A stretch of 34,925 bases of DNA, taken from NCBI RefSeq assembly GCF_900100295.1, contig NZ_FNEV01000018.1:1-34925 (forward strand), written 5' to 3'. Of this stretch, positions 23,761 through 32,756 are shown piece after piece (position 1 is the stretch's first letter; each line of letters opens with the position of its first letter). A program made the translations under genes and the position numbers. Below the pieces are notes generated by a model. That model was not told the origin of the DNA and searched no databases. It saw only the letters and a list, made by a program, of their open reading frames with translations. This DNA comes from Salimicrobium halophilum. Its GTDB lineage: Bacteria > Bacillota > Bacilli > Bacillales > Halobacillaceae.

Positions 23761-26700
23761 ACATATACCTTTCCACTCCGTTCCCGCCCATGGACTTCTT
23801 CAAAAACATCGCTTCATCCGCTTTTTTTATAATCTCATCAAAAGATTCCGCTTTTCCCTGTTTTGTACTATAATAACCGATGCTCACCGAGACACTCACT
23901 TCTCCCTCACCAGTGCTGATGGGGTAACGCATAGCCTGCAGAAGTTCTTCTGCGTACCTGTCCACCCCGTAGTTCTGCACCAGAACAAGAAATTCATCTC
24001 CGGCAAACCGGTATGCCTTCGCTCCAAAAGATGACCCCATCTCTTTCAGGCGTACCGCAATCCCCTTTAATACTTCATCACCTACCATATGTCCCCACGT
24101 ATCATTGATCATCTTGAAGTCATCGATGTCCAGAAAAAGAACAGTGAACTCTTCCTGCTTCTGGAGGAGGATATCGACCCTTTCCTGCAGTGCCTTACGA
24201 TTCGAGAGTCCCGTCAACGTGTCTTCGTAAACGAGACGGGAGATTTCTTCCTGTTTCTTCTCCCGGTCCCATTCATTGACCGCCCAACCTGCCGTCATCG
24301 ACAGTTGATAAGCGATGTCCTGGATCACAGCAGGGTCCTTTACGGCTGCATGATCATCATGGAAGGCATACAGGAAGATACTCCCGATCCTTCGCTCCCC
24401 ACCCCTTGTCAGGACAGGAACCTGAATGGAAGCTGCCAGCGGGGATTTGTGCTGCTCATAGACACTATAGGTATCCCCGATGTTCTTCCGAGCCACCTCT
24501 TTCAACGTTTCTTCGTGAATTTTTTTATCGGCCCTTCGCGTAACATGACATTCCTCATCCTCCGTATATAGAAATGCTCCGGAATAACGGCTCCAATCAA
24601 GAAATATGTGAAGGATTTTCTTCAGACTTATCTTGATCGACTGATTGGCCAGAATCACCGTATAAATGTCCTTGATCACCCGGTGACGATGATTCGTTTC
24701 ATTCACCTGCTCCTGCAGTTCGATTTCTGTCATCACGAGACCTGCATATTCCTCCATCAGATGTATGTCCCCTCCGTCAAAAGAGCGCGGCTTTTTATCA
24801 AGAATACAAAGCGATCCTATGATCTCTCCCCTTCTGGTGACGAGCGGAACCCCCGCATAGAACCTGTATCCGAAATCCTCTACAGCCTGTTTGAACTTCC
24901 CGCTTCCATCTTCGGTGAGATCCGGAATGACCAACGGAGTACGCGTTTCGATCATCCGGCTGCACGTGCTGTATTCGCGCTCCACTTCCCCTGCCACAGC
25001 CAGGAATTCCGGAAGACCTACAAATGATTTATACACCTGTTTGTCTTTTGTAAGAAGAGAAATGATAGCGGTAGGAGCGGAAAAGGTGCGACTGACAATC
25101 CTCGTAATCCGGTCATATCGTTCCGAGAAATCGATCGACTCCAGATTGAGCCGATGCAGTTCACCCAGCCTTCTCATTTCCGCATCCTCGATATTCGGAG
25201 CCTGGGCGAAGCACTCCCATTGCTGTTCAAACATAGCGACCAGGGTCGGAAGCATTCCTCTAAGAGAAGAGACAGGGGATGGTCTGCTTATGTAGAATCC
25301 CTGCAGTTCATCTACTTTCAGCTGATTCAGAGCGTCATAATGGGCAGCCGTCTCCACTCCTTCAGCAGTGATGGAAAGGTTTAGTTTCCGGGCAAGTGTG
25401 ACGATCATCTTCACGATTTCATAGTCTTTGCCGAGCTCATGCGTCTGAAGTTCCCTTACAAAAGACTGGTCAACTTTTATCCCATCGATAGAAAACTGTT
25501 TCAAATAATTCAAGGAAGAGTAGCTGACTCCGAAATCGTCAATGACGACCTTGAACCCCTGATTCCTCAGGTGATTGATGATCTCCTCGGCCTGTTCCGG
25601 GTCCTCCATGAGGGCGCTCTCCGTAATTTCAAGTTCAAACGTTCCCGGAGCTATGTCATATTTATCTATAGCAGAAAGAAGAGTCTCTTCAATAATCGTC
25701 CGGTGGAAGACATTCGCTGAAAGATTGACGGCAACTTTCTTCCCCTGGAATTCCTCTTCGTACTGATGGATATCCTGACACACCTTTTCGAATACATACA
25801 TCGTCACTCTTTCGATCAACCTTGACTTCTCAGCCAAAGGAATGAATACTGCCGGAGACACCGTCCCATATTTGGAACTGAACCATCTGGCCAGTGCTTC
25901 GTAACTGACTTCCTTGTTACGAGGGTTCAGCTTCGGTTGATAGAAGACGTCAAGTTCCCCTTTCTCGATCGCGTATTCCAGCTCTTTCTCAAGAAGCGTC
26001 TCATTCAGCTTCTGACTGACGTAATTCGTTTCTTTGAAGATGGAAGTATTATTCTTTCCATCCCGCTTCGCCTGCCTCATGGCTATGGAAGCCTGTGAAA
26101 TCATGTCATCCACGTTCCCCGCATCGCCGCTGATGCCTACACACGAGCTTAAATAAATCTTTTCATCCCCTGCATAATAATAAATCTCTGCAATCGTTCC
26201 GATGATCTTTTCACTCAAAAGAACCGCCTCGGATATACTCATCTTTTGGACAAAGATGAAAGCATCTCCATCCATCCTCCCGAACAGCCCATCATCCGGA
26301 AGCACTTCTCCGACATTTTCAACTATTTCTTTCAGAAGTTCATTCGACCTCTCGATTCCGATGGTGGCATTCACCAACTTGAACCTGTCGATATCGAAAT
26401 AGATCGCTTTTACTTTCGAAGCATCTTCTTCAAGAAAAAACCTCCCTGCTTCCTGTTTCGCCTTCAGCAGATTCGGAAGTCCTGTCAGATAATCATACAT
26501 TCCGATCGTTTCGAGAAGCTCTGCAGCGAATCCTTTCTTCAGATCGCTTGTAATCCCGATGATATGTGTAACCTCTCCCTCTTCATGAACAGGAAGAAGA
26601 ATGGTGGACGCATAACGACCTGCATTATTCACTACGTTCATTTTATCCGAAAAGAACGTCACCTCTCCCGCACGAAGCGCCCTTTCATATTGACCCGCCA

Positions 26701-26899
26701 GGTGTGTAGCCACACTCCCCGGGTATAACTCATCGATATATTTCCCTTTGAAATCTTCAGGAAGGGAAGCAGTTTTCTTCGCCTCTTCTGTCACCTTCCT
26801 ATAAGAAAAACCTTTGTCATCCACTTTCATCAAAAATACACTATCATGCAATTGACTCATCCAATGAAACAAATACGTCGGATTTGAGTGGTCTTTCAT
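23759..26899 (-). CDS. Large cyclic-di-GMP signalling protein: PAS-GGDEF*-EAL-GAF-GAF-GGDEF
   Basis: The 1046-residue soluble protein has a PAS-like N-terminus (1-125), a GGDEF domain (135-290), an EAL domain (300-545), a GAF domain (590-725), a second GAF-like region (740-875) and a C-terminal GGDEF domain (890-1046). The first GGDEF is degenerate: the active-site loop reads MDGDAF (209-214). The EAL domain has its catalytic residues (YEAL 333-336, NLSAN, ITES, IDDFG, KVDQSF, AEGVET), so it can probably cleave c-di-GMP. The last GGDEF reads FAGDEF (965-970), an accepted active variant. No membrane segment is visible. The start ATG 26899 follows AGGAGG. One protein thus seems able to both make and break c-di-GMP under sensory control; the ligands are unknown. 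Confidence 0.95.
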   Translation of the reverse strand: MKDHSNPTYLFHWMSQLHDSVFLMKVDDKGFSYRKVTEEAKKTASLPEDFKGKYIDELYPGSVATHLAGQYERALRAGEVTFFSDKMNVVNNAGRYASTILLPVHEEGEVTHIIGITSDLKKGFAAELLETIGMYDYLTGLPNLLKAKQEAGRFFLEEDASKVKAIYFDIDRFKLVNATIGIERSNELLKEIVENVGEVLPDDGLFGRMDGDAFIFVQKMSISEAVLLSEKIIGTIAEIYYYAGDEKIYLSSCVGISGDAGNVDDMISQASIAMRQAKRDGKNNTSIFKETNYVSQKLNETLLEKELEYAIEKGELDVFYQPKLNPRNKEVSYEALARWFSSKYGTVSPAVFIPLAEKSRLIERVTMYVFEKVCQDIHQYEEEFQGKKVAVNLSANVFHRTIIEETLLSAIDKYDIAPGTFELEITESALMEDPEQAEEIINHLRNQGFKVVIDDFGVSYSSLNYLKQFSIDGIKVDQSFVRELQTHELGKDYEIVKMIVTLARKLNLSITAEGVETAAHYDALNQLKVDELQGFYISRPSPVSSLRGMLPTLVAMFEQQWECFAQAPNIEDAEMRRLGELHRLNLESIDFSERYDRITRIVSRTFSAPTAIISLLTKDKQVYKSFVGLPEFLAVAGEVEREYSTCSRMIETRTPLVIPDLTEDGSGKFKQAVEDFGYRFYAGVPLVTRRGEIIGSLCILDKKPRSFDGGDIHLMEEYAGLVMTEIELQEQVNETNHRHRVIKDIYTVILANQSIKISLKKILHIFLDWSRYSGAFLYTEDEECHVTRRADKKIHEETLKEVARKNIGDTYSVYEQHKSPLAASIQVPVLTRGGERRIGSIFLYAFHDDHAAVKDPAVIQDIAYQLSMTAGWAVNEWDREKKQEEISRLVYEDTLTGLSNRKALQERVDILLQKQEEFTVLFLDIDDFKMINDTWGHMVGDEVLKGIAVRLKEMGSSFGAKAYRFAGDEFLVLVQNYGVDRYAEELLQAMRYPISTGEGEVSVSVSIGYYSTKQGKAESFDEIIKKADEAMFLKKSMGGNGVERYM

Positions 26900-26971
26900 G
26901 CAACATACCTCCTGGTGCTCCGCTGTCTTCCCCTAAAAAAACTCTCTTCTTCTTATATCGAACAGAAACCT

Positions 26972-27022
26972 AAAATGATGAAAGCTTCCTCCAAAAACAG
27001 GGGAGGAAGCTTTCATCATTTT
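26972..27022 (-). terminator. Long hairpin terminator at the end of the metallo-hydrolase gene
   Basis: A 21-bp perfect stem (26972-26992 with 27002-27022) and a 9-base loop. On the minus strand the 3' side ends in TTTTAGGTTT. The gene's stop codon at 27016-27018 lies inside the stem. Confidence 0.9.
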
Positions 27023-27939
27023 TCTTTCTGGATATAATCGTAGAGCCCCATGGCACACACTTGAACATCCAGTTTCAGAATATCGTGGATGCTATGGCGA
27101 TCCGGCACCCCGAGCTGTTTCACATAGTTCTCTATCCGCTCCAGTAGTTTCTCCTCTATCGCCTCGAGGGACTCCTCCTGCTTAGCGATTTCAACGAACA
27201 CGGTAATCCATTCCCTGACTTCCCTCATCGCAGCATCCGGATTTTCGGTCATACCATAATGGCCGAAATAAAGACGGGATGGCTCTTTGTGACGGAAGCG
27301 CTGAATTTGTGCAAGCATGGCCTCCGGATTGAACTGATTCGGAGAAGTCGTCGGAAGATAAAAGGTCAACCCTTCCACCTGATGATAACGGATGCCCGCT
27401 GTGTCTCCTGTGAACAGGCCATTGCTGAGAGGATCATAGATACCGAGATGGTGATTGGCGTGCCCCGGCGTATCGAGGAACTCGAGTTGACGTCCCTGTT
27501 CAATCGTCAGCGTATCGTCTTCCCCTTTTTCGATGATGCGCTCCTCCGGAATAGGCACGATCGGATCGAACAATCGATCGAAATCTTCTCCATAGACAGC
27601 CTGCGCCCCTTTAATCAGACGGGATGGATCCACCAGATGTCTCTTCCCTTTCGGATGGACGATGATCTCTGCATTCGGACAAGATTCGAGAAGCAGCCCC
27701 GCTCCGCCGGCGTGATCGAGATGAATATGTGTCAGGATGACATACTTCACATCTTCAAGAGAAATATGTAAAGAATCCAGACCCTCCTTGATCATGTCCA
27801 CAGAAGGACTTGGCCCGGTTTCTATCAGGGTCACCTGTTTATTATTAAGTACATACGTACCGGTACGTCCTTGAAAACCCATATCATACCCATCAATAAG
27901 ATAAATGTCGTTCCCTAAATCGACTGGCTGTTCACTCAT
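27016..27939 (-). CDS. Metallo-beta-lactamase-fold hydrolase
   Basis: The 307-residue protein has the metal motif HIHLDHAGG (His71, His73, Asp75, His76), the downstream His in DTPGHANHHLGIYD, the Asp of FTGDTAGIRY, and FGHYG near the C-terminus. The motif set is that of the broad MBL hydrolase family (glyoxalase II and related). The start ATG 27939 lies 7 bases after AGGAGGG. The substrate is unknown. Confidence 0.93.
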   Translation of the reverse strand: MSEQPVDLGNDIYLIDGYDMGFQGRTGTYVLNNKQVTLIETGPSPSVDMIKEGLDSLHISLEDVKYVILTHIHLDHAGGAGLLLESCPNAEIIVHPKGKRHLVDPSRLIKGAQAVYGEDFDRLFDPIVPIPEERIIEKGEDDTLTIEQGRQLEFLDTPGHANHHLGIYDPLSNGLFTGDTAGIRYHQVEGLTFYLPTTSPNQFNPEAMLAQIQRFRHKEPSRLYFGHYGMTENPDAAMREVREWITVFVEIAKQEESLEAIEEKLLERIENYVKQLGVPDRHSIHDILKLDVQVCAMGLYDYIQKEK

Positions 27940-28055
27940 TTCTCATCCCTCCTTTCTTTATTTTACTAAAAATTGGATTGTGATGTAAGGGTTTTCTCGG
28001 GAACATGCACATATTTTTAGCCTATGCATATTCTCTACACAGAGGAGGCGAAGCA

Positions 28056-28385
28056 ATGAATAATTATCAGGATGTTTCGATGCAACAGTGTCAACGTATG
28101 CAAAATTATCATGTCATGGTTCACTTGAGAGACGGGAGTTCCATGGACGGTATTATCGTAGATGTCCATCAGGACGGAGTTACAATCCTTATCGGAGAGG
28201 ATGTCATGGTAGAAGACGATCACCAGAGGGGGGACGATGAGCGTCAATGGTATGGAGGAGGATGGCAAGGACCGCGACCAAGACCCAGACGACGGGCCAG
28301 ACGTTTCCGTAGACTCTTCTATCCGCTTGCAGCTCTTGCGGCGCTCAGTCTTTTTCCATACGATAACTATCCTTATTATTATTAA
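28056..28385 (+). CDS. Small protein with Sm/Hfq-like N-terminus and arginine- and tyrosine-rich tail
   Basis: The 109-residue protein has an N-terminal part (about 17-52) that reads like an Sm-type beta-barrel (YHVMVHLRDGSSMDGIIVDV, DGVTILIGEDVM). An acidic patch, a Gly/Trp/Arg-rich linker with RPRPRRRARRFRR, one short hydrophobic segment (LAALAALSLF) and a Tyr-rich end (DNYPYYY) follow. I believe similar small proteins occur in other bacilli but cannot name a family. The start ATG 28056 follows AGAGGAGG at 7 bases. An intrinsic terminator follows. An RNA- or surface-related role is only inference. Confidence 0.8.
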   Translation: MNNYQDVSMQQCQRMQNYHVMVHLRDGSSMDGIIVDVHQDGVTILIGEDVMVEDDHQRGDDERQWYGGGWQGPRPRPRRRARRFRRLFYPLAALAALSLFPYDNYPYYY

Positions 28386-28388
28386 TCT

Positions 28389-28418
28389 CCGCTGCCCTTT
28401 TCGGGGCGCGGTTTTTTT
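28389..28418 (+). terminator. Terminator of the Sm-like gene
   Basis: CCGCTGCCC (28389-28397) pairs with GGGGCGCGG (28403-28411) with one mismatch, followed by seven T. Confidence 0.85.
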
Positions 28419-28429
28419 ATGGGACGAGC

Positions 28430-28640
28430 TTTTGGTGCTGGGTTCTTTATGCGACGGTAATCAATAGATTTCGCTCACTACTGTCGCATACTTTCTTTTA
28501 TCCTATACTTTTTCGCTAAGGGGAGAGAGAACTGGATCATATCCCATCTTATGCGATGCTTTTGCTGATTCCGGATAAATCATTACCGCATAAGCCTAAG
28601 TGGACTCCACTTTCACCCCCGCCACACATGTACATGATAG
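28430..28640. repeat. Intergenic hairpins of the TATGCGAC type (family D, copies 2 and 3)
   Basis: No gene is seen. TATGCGACGGTA (28448-28459) pairs with TACTGTCGCATA (28479-28490) with one G·U-type change, and CTTATGCG (28548-28555) with CGCATAAG (28587-28594). The same TATGCGAC word starts a copy at 30841 after panD. Confidence 0.6.
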
Positions 28641-28656
28641 CCTTTTCAAAAATTTT

Positions 28657-28665
28657 TGTTATAAT
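28657..28665 (+). promoter_or_regulatory. Extended -10 promoter of panBCD
   Basis: TGTTATAAT is a perfect extended -10 element (TGn plus TATAAT at 28660-28665). No good -35 box is present, as is usual for this promoter type. The start of transcription would fall near 28672, giving a leader of about 37 bases. Confidence 0.65.
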
Positions 28666-28708
28666 TAATTTTGATACCACGTTCGACCACCTTAAGGGGG
28701 AGCAAGTT

Positions 28709-29545
28709 TTGAAAACGACAAAAATTTTCCATACGATGAAAGAAAATAAGGAAGCCATCGCCATGATGACCGCTTATGATTATCCTTCCGCCAAACTGAC
28801 AGAGGAGGCAGGCATAGACATGATCCTTGTCGGGGACTCTGTCGGAATGACCGTTCTCGGCTATGATTCGACTGTCCCTGTCACGATGGACGATATGGTT
28901 CTTCATACCAAAGCCGTTCGGCGCGGAGCACCCGATACATTCACGGTCACAGACCTTCCGTTTATGGCTTATCACATCTCCGAACAGGAAACGATGAAAC
29001 ATGCCGCAAGACTTCTTCAGGAAGCGGGTGCCCAGGCGGTGAAACTTGAAGGGGCCGGAGACGTCATCCCGCAGATTTCCCGCCTGACGGGAGCCGGCGT
29101 ACCGGTCATGGCACATCTTGGGCTCACTCCACAATCCGTCGGCGTTCTCGGTGGATATAAAGTTCAGGGCAAAGGGCGGAAAGAGGCGGAACAGCTGATC
29201 CTGGATGCGAAAGCGATAGAAGAGGCAGGTGCCTTTTCCCTGGTTCTCGAATGCGTTCCGAAACAACTGACCGCTATCATCTCCAAAGAGCTTTCCATTC
29301 CTGTCATCGGCATCGGAGCCGGTAAAGAAGCGGATGGTCAGGTCCTCGTTTACCATGACGTGATCGGTTACGGCAGTGAGCACCTTCCTAAGTTCGTCAA
29401 ACCTTATGCTAATGTTCAGGAGACCATTTCCCGCGCCATAAGTCAGTATGTTACAGAGGTCAAAGAGGTCCGATTCCCGGAGGATCGCCATACGTTCACG
29501 ATGAAAGAGGAAGAATTGAATCATCTTTACGGAGGGAAAACATGA
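28709..29545 (+). CDS. panB: 3-methyl-2-oxobutanoate hydroxymethyltransferase
   Basis: PanB adds a hydroxymethyl group from 5,10-methylene-THF to 2-oxoisovalerate, the first step to pantothenate. The 278-residue protein has [11 protein letters not shown], the Mg-binding [34 protein letters not shown] and the catalytic Glu in LVLECVP. The TTG start at 28709 has AAGGGGGAG six bases upstream and matches the family's N-terminus. An upstream ATG frame extension has no ribosome site. It is the first gene of panBCD and overlaps panC by 4 bases. Confidence 0.97.
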   Translation: MKTTKIFHTMKENKEAIAMMTAYDYPSAKLTEEAGIDMILVGDSVGMTVLGYDSTVPVTMDDMVLHTKAVRRGAPDTFTVTDLPFMAYHISEQETMKHAARLLQEAGAQAVKLEGAGDVIPQISRLTGAGVPVMAHLGLTPQSVGVLGGYKVQGKGRKEAEQLILDAKAIEEAGAFSLVLECVPKQLTAIISKELSIPVIGIGAGKEADGQVLVYHDVIGYGSEHLPKFVKPYANVQETISRAISQYVTEVKEVRFPEDRHTFTMKEEELNHLYGGKT

Positions 29546-30402
29546 AAGTCATTACAACGATTGAAGGCATGCGCGCCTATAGAGAAGAACAGCAAGACCG
29601 CTCCGTCGGATTCGTGCCGACGATGGGCTACCTCCATGAAGGACATATGTCGATGGTCGAGTCTTCGACAAAAGAAAATGACAGAACAGTCGTCAGCATT
29701 TTTGTGAATCCTCTTCAATTCGGTCCGGACGAAGATTTCGACAACTACCCGAGGAACTTTGAACGGGATAGGAAAATTGCAGAAAGCTACGGCGCCGATG
29801 CCGTCTTTTATCCTTCTACAGAAGAAATGTATCCCCGGAAACGGACTATCTCTCTCAACGTAATCGACCGGACAGATGTATTGTGCGGACCTTCCCGCCC
29901 CGGCCATTTTGAAGGAGTAGCTACCGTCATCGTGAAACTTCTTCAGATCATCCAGCCGGGACGCATGTACCTCGGACAGAAAGACGCTCAGCAGGTGGCG
30001 GTTCTCGAGGGACTTGTTGCTGACTTCAATATCCCTACAGAAATCATCCCCTGCCCGACCGTCCGTGAAGAGGACGGGCTTGCGAAAAGCTCAAGAAACG
30101 TGAATCTGACAGAGCAAGAACGAAAGGAAGCACCGTTTCTCTATAAAAGTTTGAAGCAGGCTGAAAAAATGGCCGAAAAGGGAGAAAGAGACCCGGAAGC
30201 GATCAAGGCAGAAATCACAAAAATGATTCAGGAAAACACGTCTGGCACCATCGATTACAGAGAAGTCCTTTCCTACCCTTATCTGAAACCGGCCACTCCG
30301 GAAGATGAGAAATGGATTTGTGCTGTTGCGGTATATTTTCAGCATGCAAGGCTTATTGATAATATTATCCTCACGATCTCGCAGAAAGGAGAATCGATAT
30401 GA
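29542..30402 (+). CDS. panC: Pantothenate synthetase (pantoate-beta-alanine ligase)
   Basis: PanC joins pantoate and beta-alanine using ATP. The 286-residue enzyme shows [11 protein letters not shown] (His32, His35 as HxGH), [19 protein letters not shown] for the KMSKS-like loop, and the C-terminal dimer region. The ATG at 29542 overlaps the end of panB (ATGA). GGAGGG precedes it. It in turn overlaps panD by 4 bases. Confidence 0.97.
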   Translation: MKVITTIEGMRAYREEQQDRSVGFVPTMGYLHEGHMSMVESSTKENDRTVVSIFVNPLQFGPDEDFDNYPRNFERDRKIAESYGADAVFYPSTEEMYPRKRTISLNVIDRTDVLCGPSRPGHFEGVATVIVKLLQIIQPGRMYLGQKDAQQVAVLEGLVADFNIPTEIIPCPTVREEDGLAKSSRNVNLTEQERKEAPFLYKSLKQAEKMAEKGERDPEAIKAEITKMIQENTSGTIDYREVLSYPYLKPATPEDEKWICAVAVYFQHARLIDNIILTISQKGESI

Positions 30403-30785
30403 ACCGTACTATGATGACCGGAAAAATCCACCGTGCCCGCGTTACGGGAGCCAACCTTAATTACGTGGGAAGTATTACGATCGATCCGGAAATTTACGAA
30501 GCAGTAGATATGCTGCCGAATGAGAAGGTCCAAATCGTCAATAACAACAACGGAGAACGACTGGAAACTTATATCATCCCAGGGAGACCCGGAAGCGGAG
30601 ATATCTGCCTGAACGGTGCGGCGGCCCGTCTCGTGCAGGAAGGCGATGTTGTCATCATCGTTTCCTACGCTTCGATGAGTGACGAAGAAGCGCGTCGTCA
30701 CCAACCGAAAGTGGCGATTATGAACGATAAGAACGAAATCACAGAAATGATCGGTACAGAACCTGCGTTCATGACTTATCCATAA
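30399..30785 (+). CDS. panD: Aspartate 1-decarboxylase (pyruvoyl enzyme)
   Basis: PanD makes beta-alanine from aspartate. The 128-residue proenzyme has the self-cleavage site Gly24-Ser25 in NYVGSITID, which produces the pyruvoyl cofactor, and the active-site residues of KIHRARVT and NGAAARL. The ATG at 30399 overlaps the panC stop and has GAAAGGAG ahead. It closes the panBCD operon; a terminator follows. Confidence 0.97.
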   Translation: MNRTMMTGKIHRARVTGANLNYVGSITIDPEIYEAVDMLPNEKVQIVNNNNGERLETYIIPGRPGSGDICLNGAAARLVQEGDVVIIVSYASMSDEEARRHQPKVAIMNDKNEITEMIGTEPAFMTYP

Positions 30786-30795
30786 TGATTTCCCG

Positions 30796-30828
30796 GCCTC
30801 TCCCATCAAAAAGGAAGAGGCTTTTTTT
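30796..30828 (+). terminator. Terminator of panBCD
   Basis: GCCTCTCC (30796-30803) pairs with GGAAGAGGC (30813-30821) with one bulge, followed by seven T. Confidence 0.88.
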
Positions 30829-30840
30829 CTGTACTGGAGT

Positions 30841-30883
30841 TATGCGACAGTTTCTTCTTCGTTATGGTCAAAAGTGTCTCATA
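30841..30883. repeat. TATGCGAC-type short palindrome (family D, copy 4)
   Basis: TATGCGACA (30841-30849) pairs with TGTCTCATA (30875-30883), one mismatch. The left arm continues as GTTTCTTCTTCG, nearly the same as at 20285-20299. The stretch to 30980 holds no gene. Confidence 0.55.
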
Positions 30884-30977
30884 CCTACGAATATGCACCA
30901 CTTTTTCAGGAAGTGCCGTCAAGAATTGTAGGATACCGGTTTTTATGCCACGGTTTCCTGCTTCTCCAGGGAGAAAA

Positions 30978-31038
30978 ACGTCGCAAAAAAGCCGGCCCCT
31001 ACTCAGGAAACTTCTTCCCCGAATAGTCACCGGCCCTC
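30978..31038 (-). terminator. Terminator of cydDC
   Basis: On the minus strand the outer stem GCCGG/CCGGC and an inner stem CTATTCGGGGAA/TTTCCTGAGTAG (with G·U-type changes) form one long hairpin, followed by TTTTTT at about 30978-30983. Confidence 0.8.
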
Positions 31039-31049
31039 ATTCCTCTATT

Positions 31050-32756
31050 TCATCCAACAATCTCGCGTTCTACTTGTTTCAATTCGTAAAAGTGCCCTTT
31101 CTTCTCCATCAATTCATCATAATTCCCTGCTTCCACCAGCTCTCCGTGATCCATGACGATGATCTGATCCATACGCTCGAGTCCTTTCAGGTTGTGACTG
31201 ATGAGCACTACCGTGTCTTCCGCTGCCACTTTCCAGAAATCTTCCGAGAGCTCTGCCTGGGTCAAGGCATCCACCGACGAGAACGGTTCATCGAGCAGCC
31301 ATGTATGCGACTGTTTCAAATAAGCCCGCGCCAGTGCGAGTCTCTGCTTTTCGCCGCCGGATAAGTTATCCCCGCGTTCTTCCACTCTGTCTTCCGGTGA
31401 AAAATGAGCGAGCTGCACTTTTTCCAGTACTTCGTTCATTGCTTCCCCTGTCGCTGTATCGTCAGCGATGGCCAGGTTGTCTTTTATCGTTCCGTAGAAA
31501 AAATGATTCTCCTGCAGTATGACATTCACACGGTCCCACAAGCTTCCCTGTTCCACTCCGACGATATCTTTCCCATTTACTGAAACCCTTCCGTCCTGAG
31601 CTTCGTCCATCGCCAGGAGCAACTGGCTGACCGTCGATTTCCCCGACCCGCTGGCTCCTATGATGGCTGTTTTCGATCCTGCCGGGATGCTCAGGGAAAT
31701 ATCCCGAAGCACAGGGGCAGGAGCTTCAGGAAACGAGTAGGTGACCCGCTCCATCGCAAAAGATAGAGGAGCATCTGTCTCAAGCGGTTCCACTGTTCTC
31801 GGAGAGCTCTCTTCTTCTAGAGAGAAAAGCCTTTCCGCTGCATGACGGTTATCCTCGAGGTATACCGGCACCGTCGCCATCGGTCCTGCATCTTCGAATA
31901 CCATAAGGGAAATCATGATGAACATGGCGAGAAACAGCCCGTCCATGTCACCGGCCTGCACCAGCCAGACAGAAGCTGCTGTCACTACCCAGGTTGCAGT
32001 AAGAGCGACGAATGTATTCAGAGACTGCCCGTGGACAATCTGCAACTGCTGACGTTCCTGTTGTTTCTCATGTTCGTTCATGGAAGAGGCGAGTTCCTCT
32101 TCCTGCTTTTTTAGTCTCTGATAAATTTTCAGATCCCGGAACCCGTACATCCACTCCGTCAATGCCACGGACAACTCCCCGCGCCCCTCTCTTACCGATT
32201 GCTGACTCTTTCGCTGCCTGGAAGCCATGAACAGCGGAATGATCACGCTGACCATTATTAGACCGAGAAAGAAAATGAGCGCAAGCATCCAGGAAAAGAA
32301 AGCTGTGAACAAAATGGTACTAAGAAAGACGATGACAAGAACAATCGGAGGGTAATACACCCGAAGAAAGAAGTTCTGAAGACTCTCCACGTCCCCGATG
32401 ACTCTGGATAGAAGATCTCCGCTTCTATATTTCTGAAAGATCTGGGGCACCCGCGGCTCGAGTACGTCAAAGAAACGGGTACGGATATGACTCAGAATGG
32501 TGAACGTCGCCCGGTGTGAAAATAAGCGTTCCGCATAACGTCCCAGTCCGCGAATGAAGCCGAACAATTTCACCATAGCGATCACGATGATCAACGTATA
32601 AAGAGGAGGAGTCAGCGCCGCTTTGGAAATGAGGTAACCACTGGCTCCGAATAATCCGACGGTCGTCAAACCGGCTAACACACCGAAGAAAATGGAGAGC
32701 CAAATATCTCTTCTTTCTTTCGCAACCAGTTTCACTACTGTTGTGAGTTCTTTCAT
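31050..32756 (-). CDS. cydC: Thiol reductant ABC exporter subunit CydC
   Basis: The 568-residue half-transporter has six membrane segments (to about 300) and an ATPase domain with Walker A GASGSGKST, signature LSGGEKQR and Walker B TWLLDEPFSSVD. With CydD it forms a heterodimer that exports cysteine/glutathione-type thiols or binds haem, and is needed to assemble cytochrome bd oxidase. GLFGASGYLISKAAL and RGLGRYAERLFSH are typical CydC blocks. The ATG at 32756 overlaps cydD by 4 bases. Confidence 0.93.
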   Translation of the reverse strand: MKELTTVVKLVAKERRDIWLSIFFGVLAGLTTVGLFGASGYLISKAALTPPLYTLIIVIAMVKLFGFIRGLGRYAERLFSHRATFTILSHIRTRFFDVLEPRVPQIFQKYRSGDLLSRVIGDVESLQNFFLRVYYPPIVLVIVFLSTILFTAFFSWMLALIFFLGLIMVSVIIPLFMASRQRKSQQSVREGRGELSVALTEWMYGFRDLKIYQRLKKQEEELASSMNEHEKQQERQQLQIVHGQSLNTFVALTATWVVTAASVWLVQAGDMDGLFLAMFIMISLMVFEDAGPMATVPVYLEDNRHAAERLFSLEEESSPRTVEPLETDAPLSFAMERVTYSFPEAPAPVLRDISLSIPAGSKTAIIGASGSGKSTVSQLLLAMDEAQDGRVSVNGKDIVGVEQGSLWDRVNVILQENHFFYGTIKDNLAIADDTATGEAMNEVLEKVQLAHFSPEDRVEERGDNLSGGEKQRLALARAYLKQSHTWLLDEPFSSVDALTQAELSEDFWKVAAEDTVVLISHNLKGLERMDQIIVMDHGELVEAGNYDELMEKKGHFYELKQVEREIVG

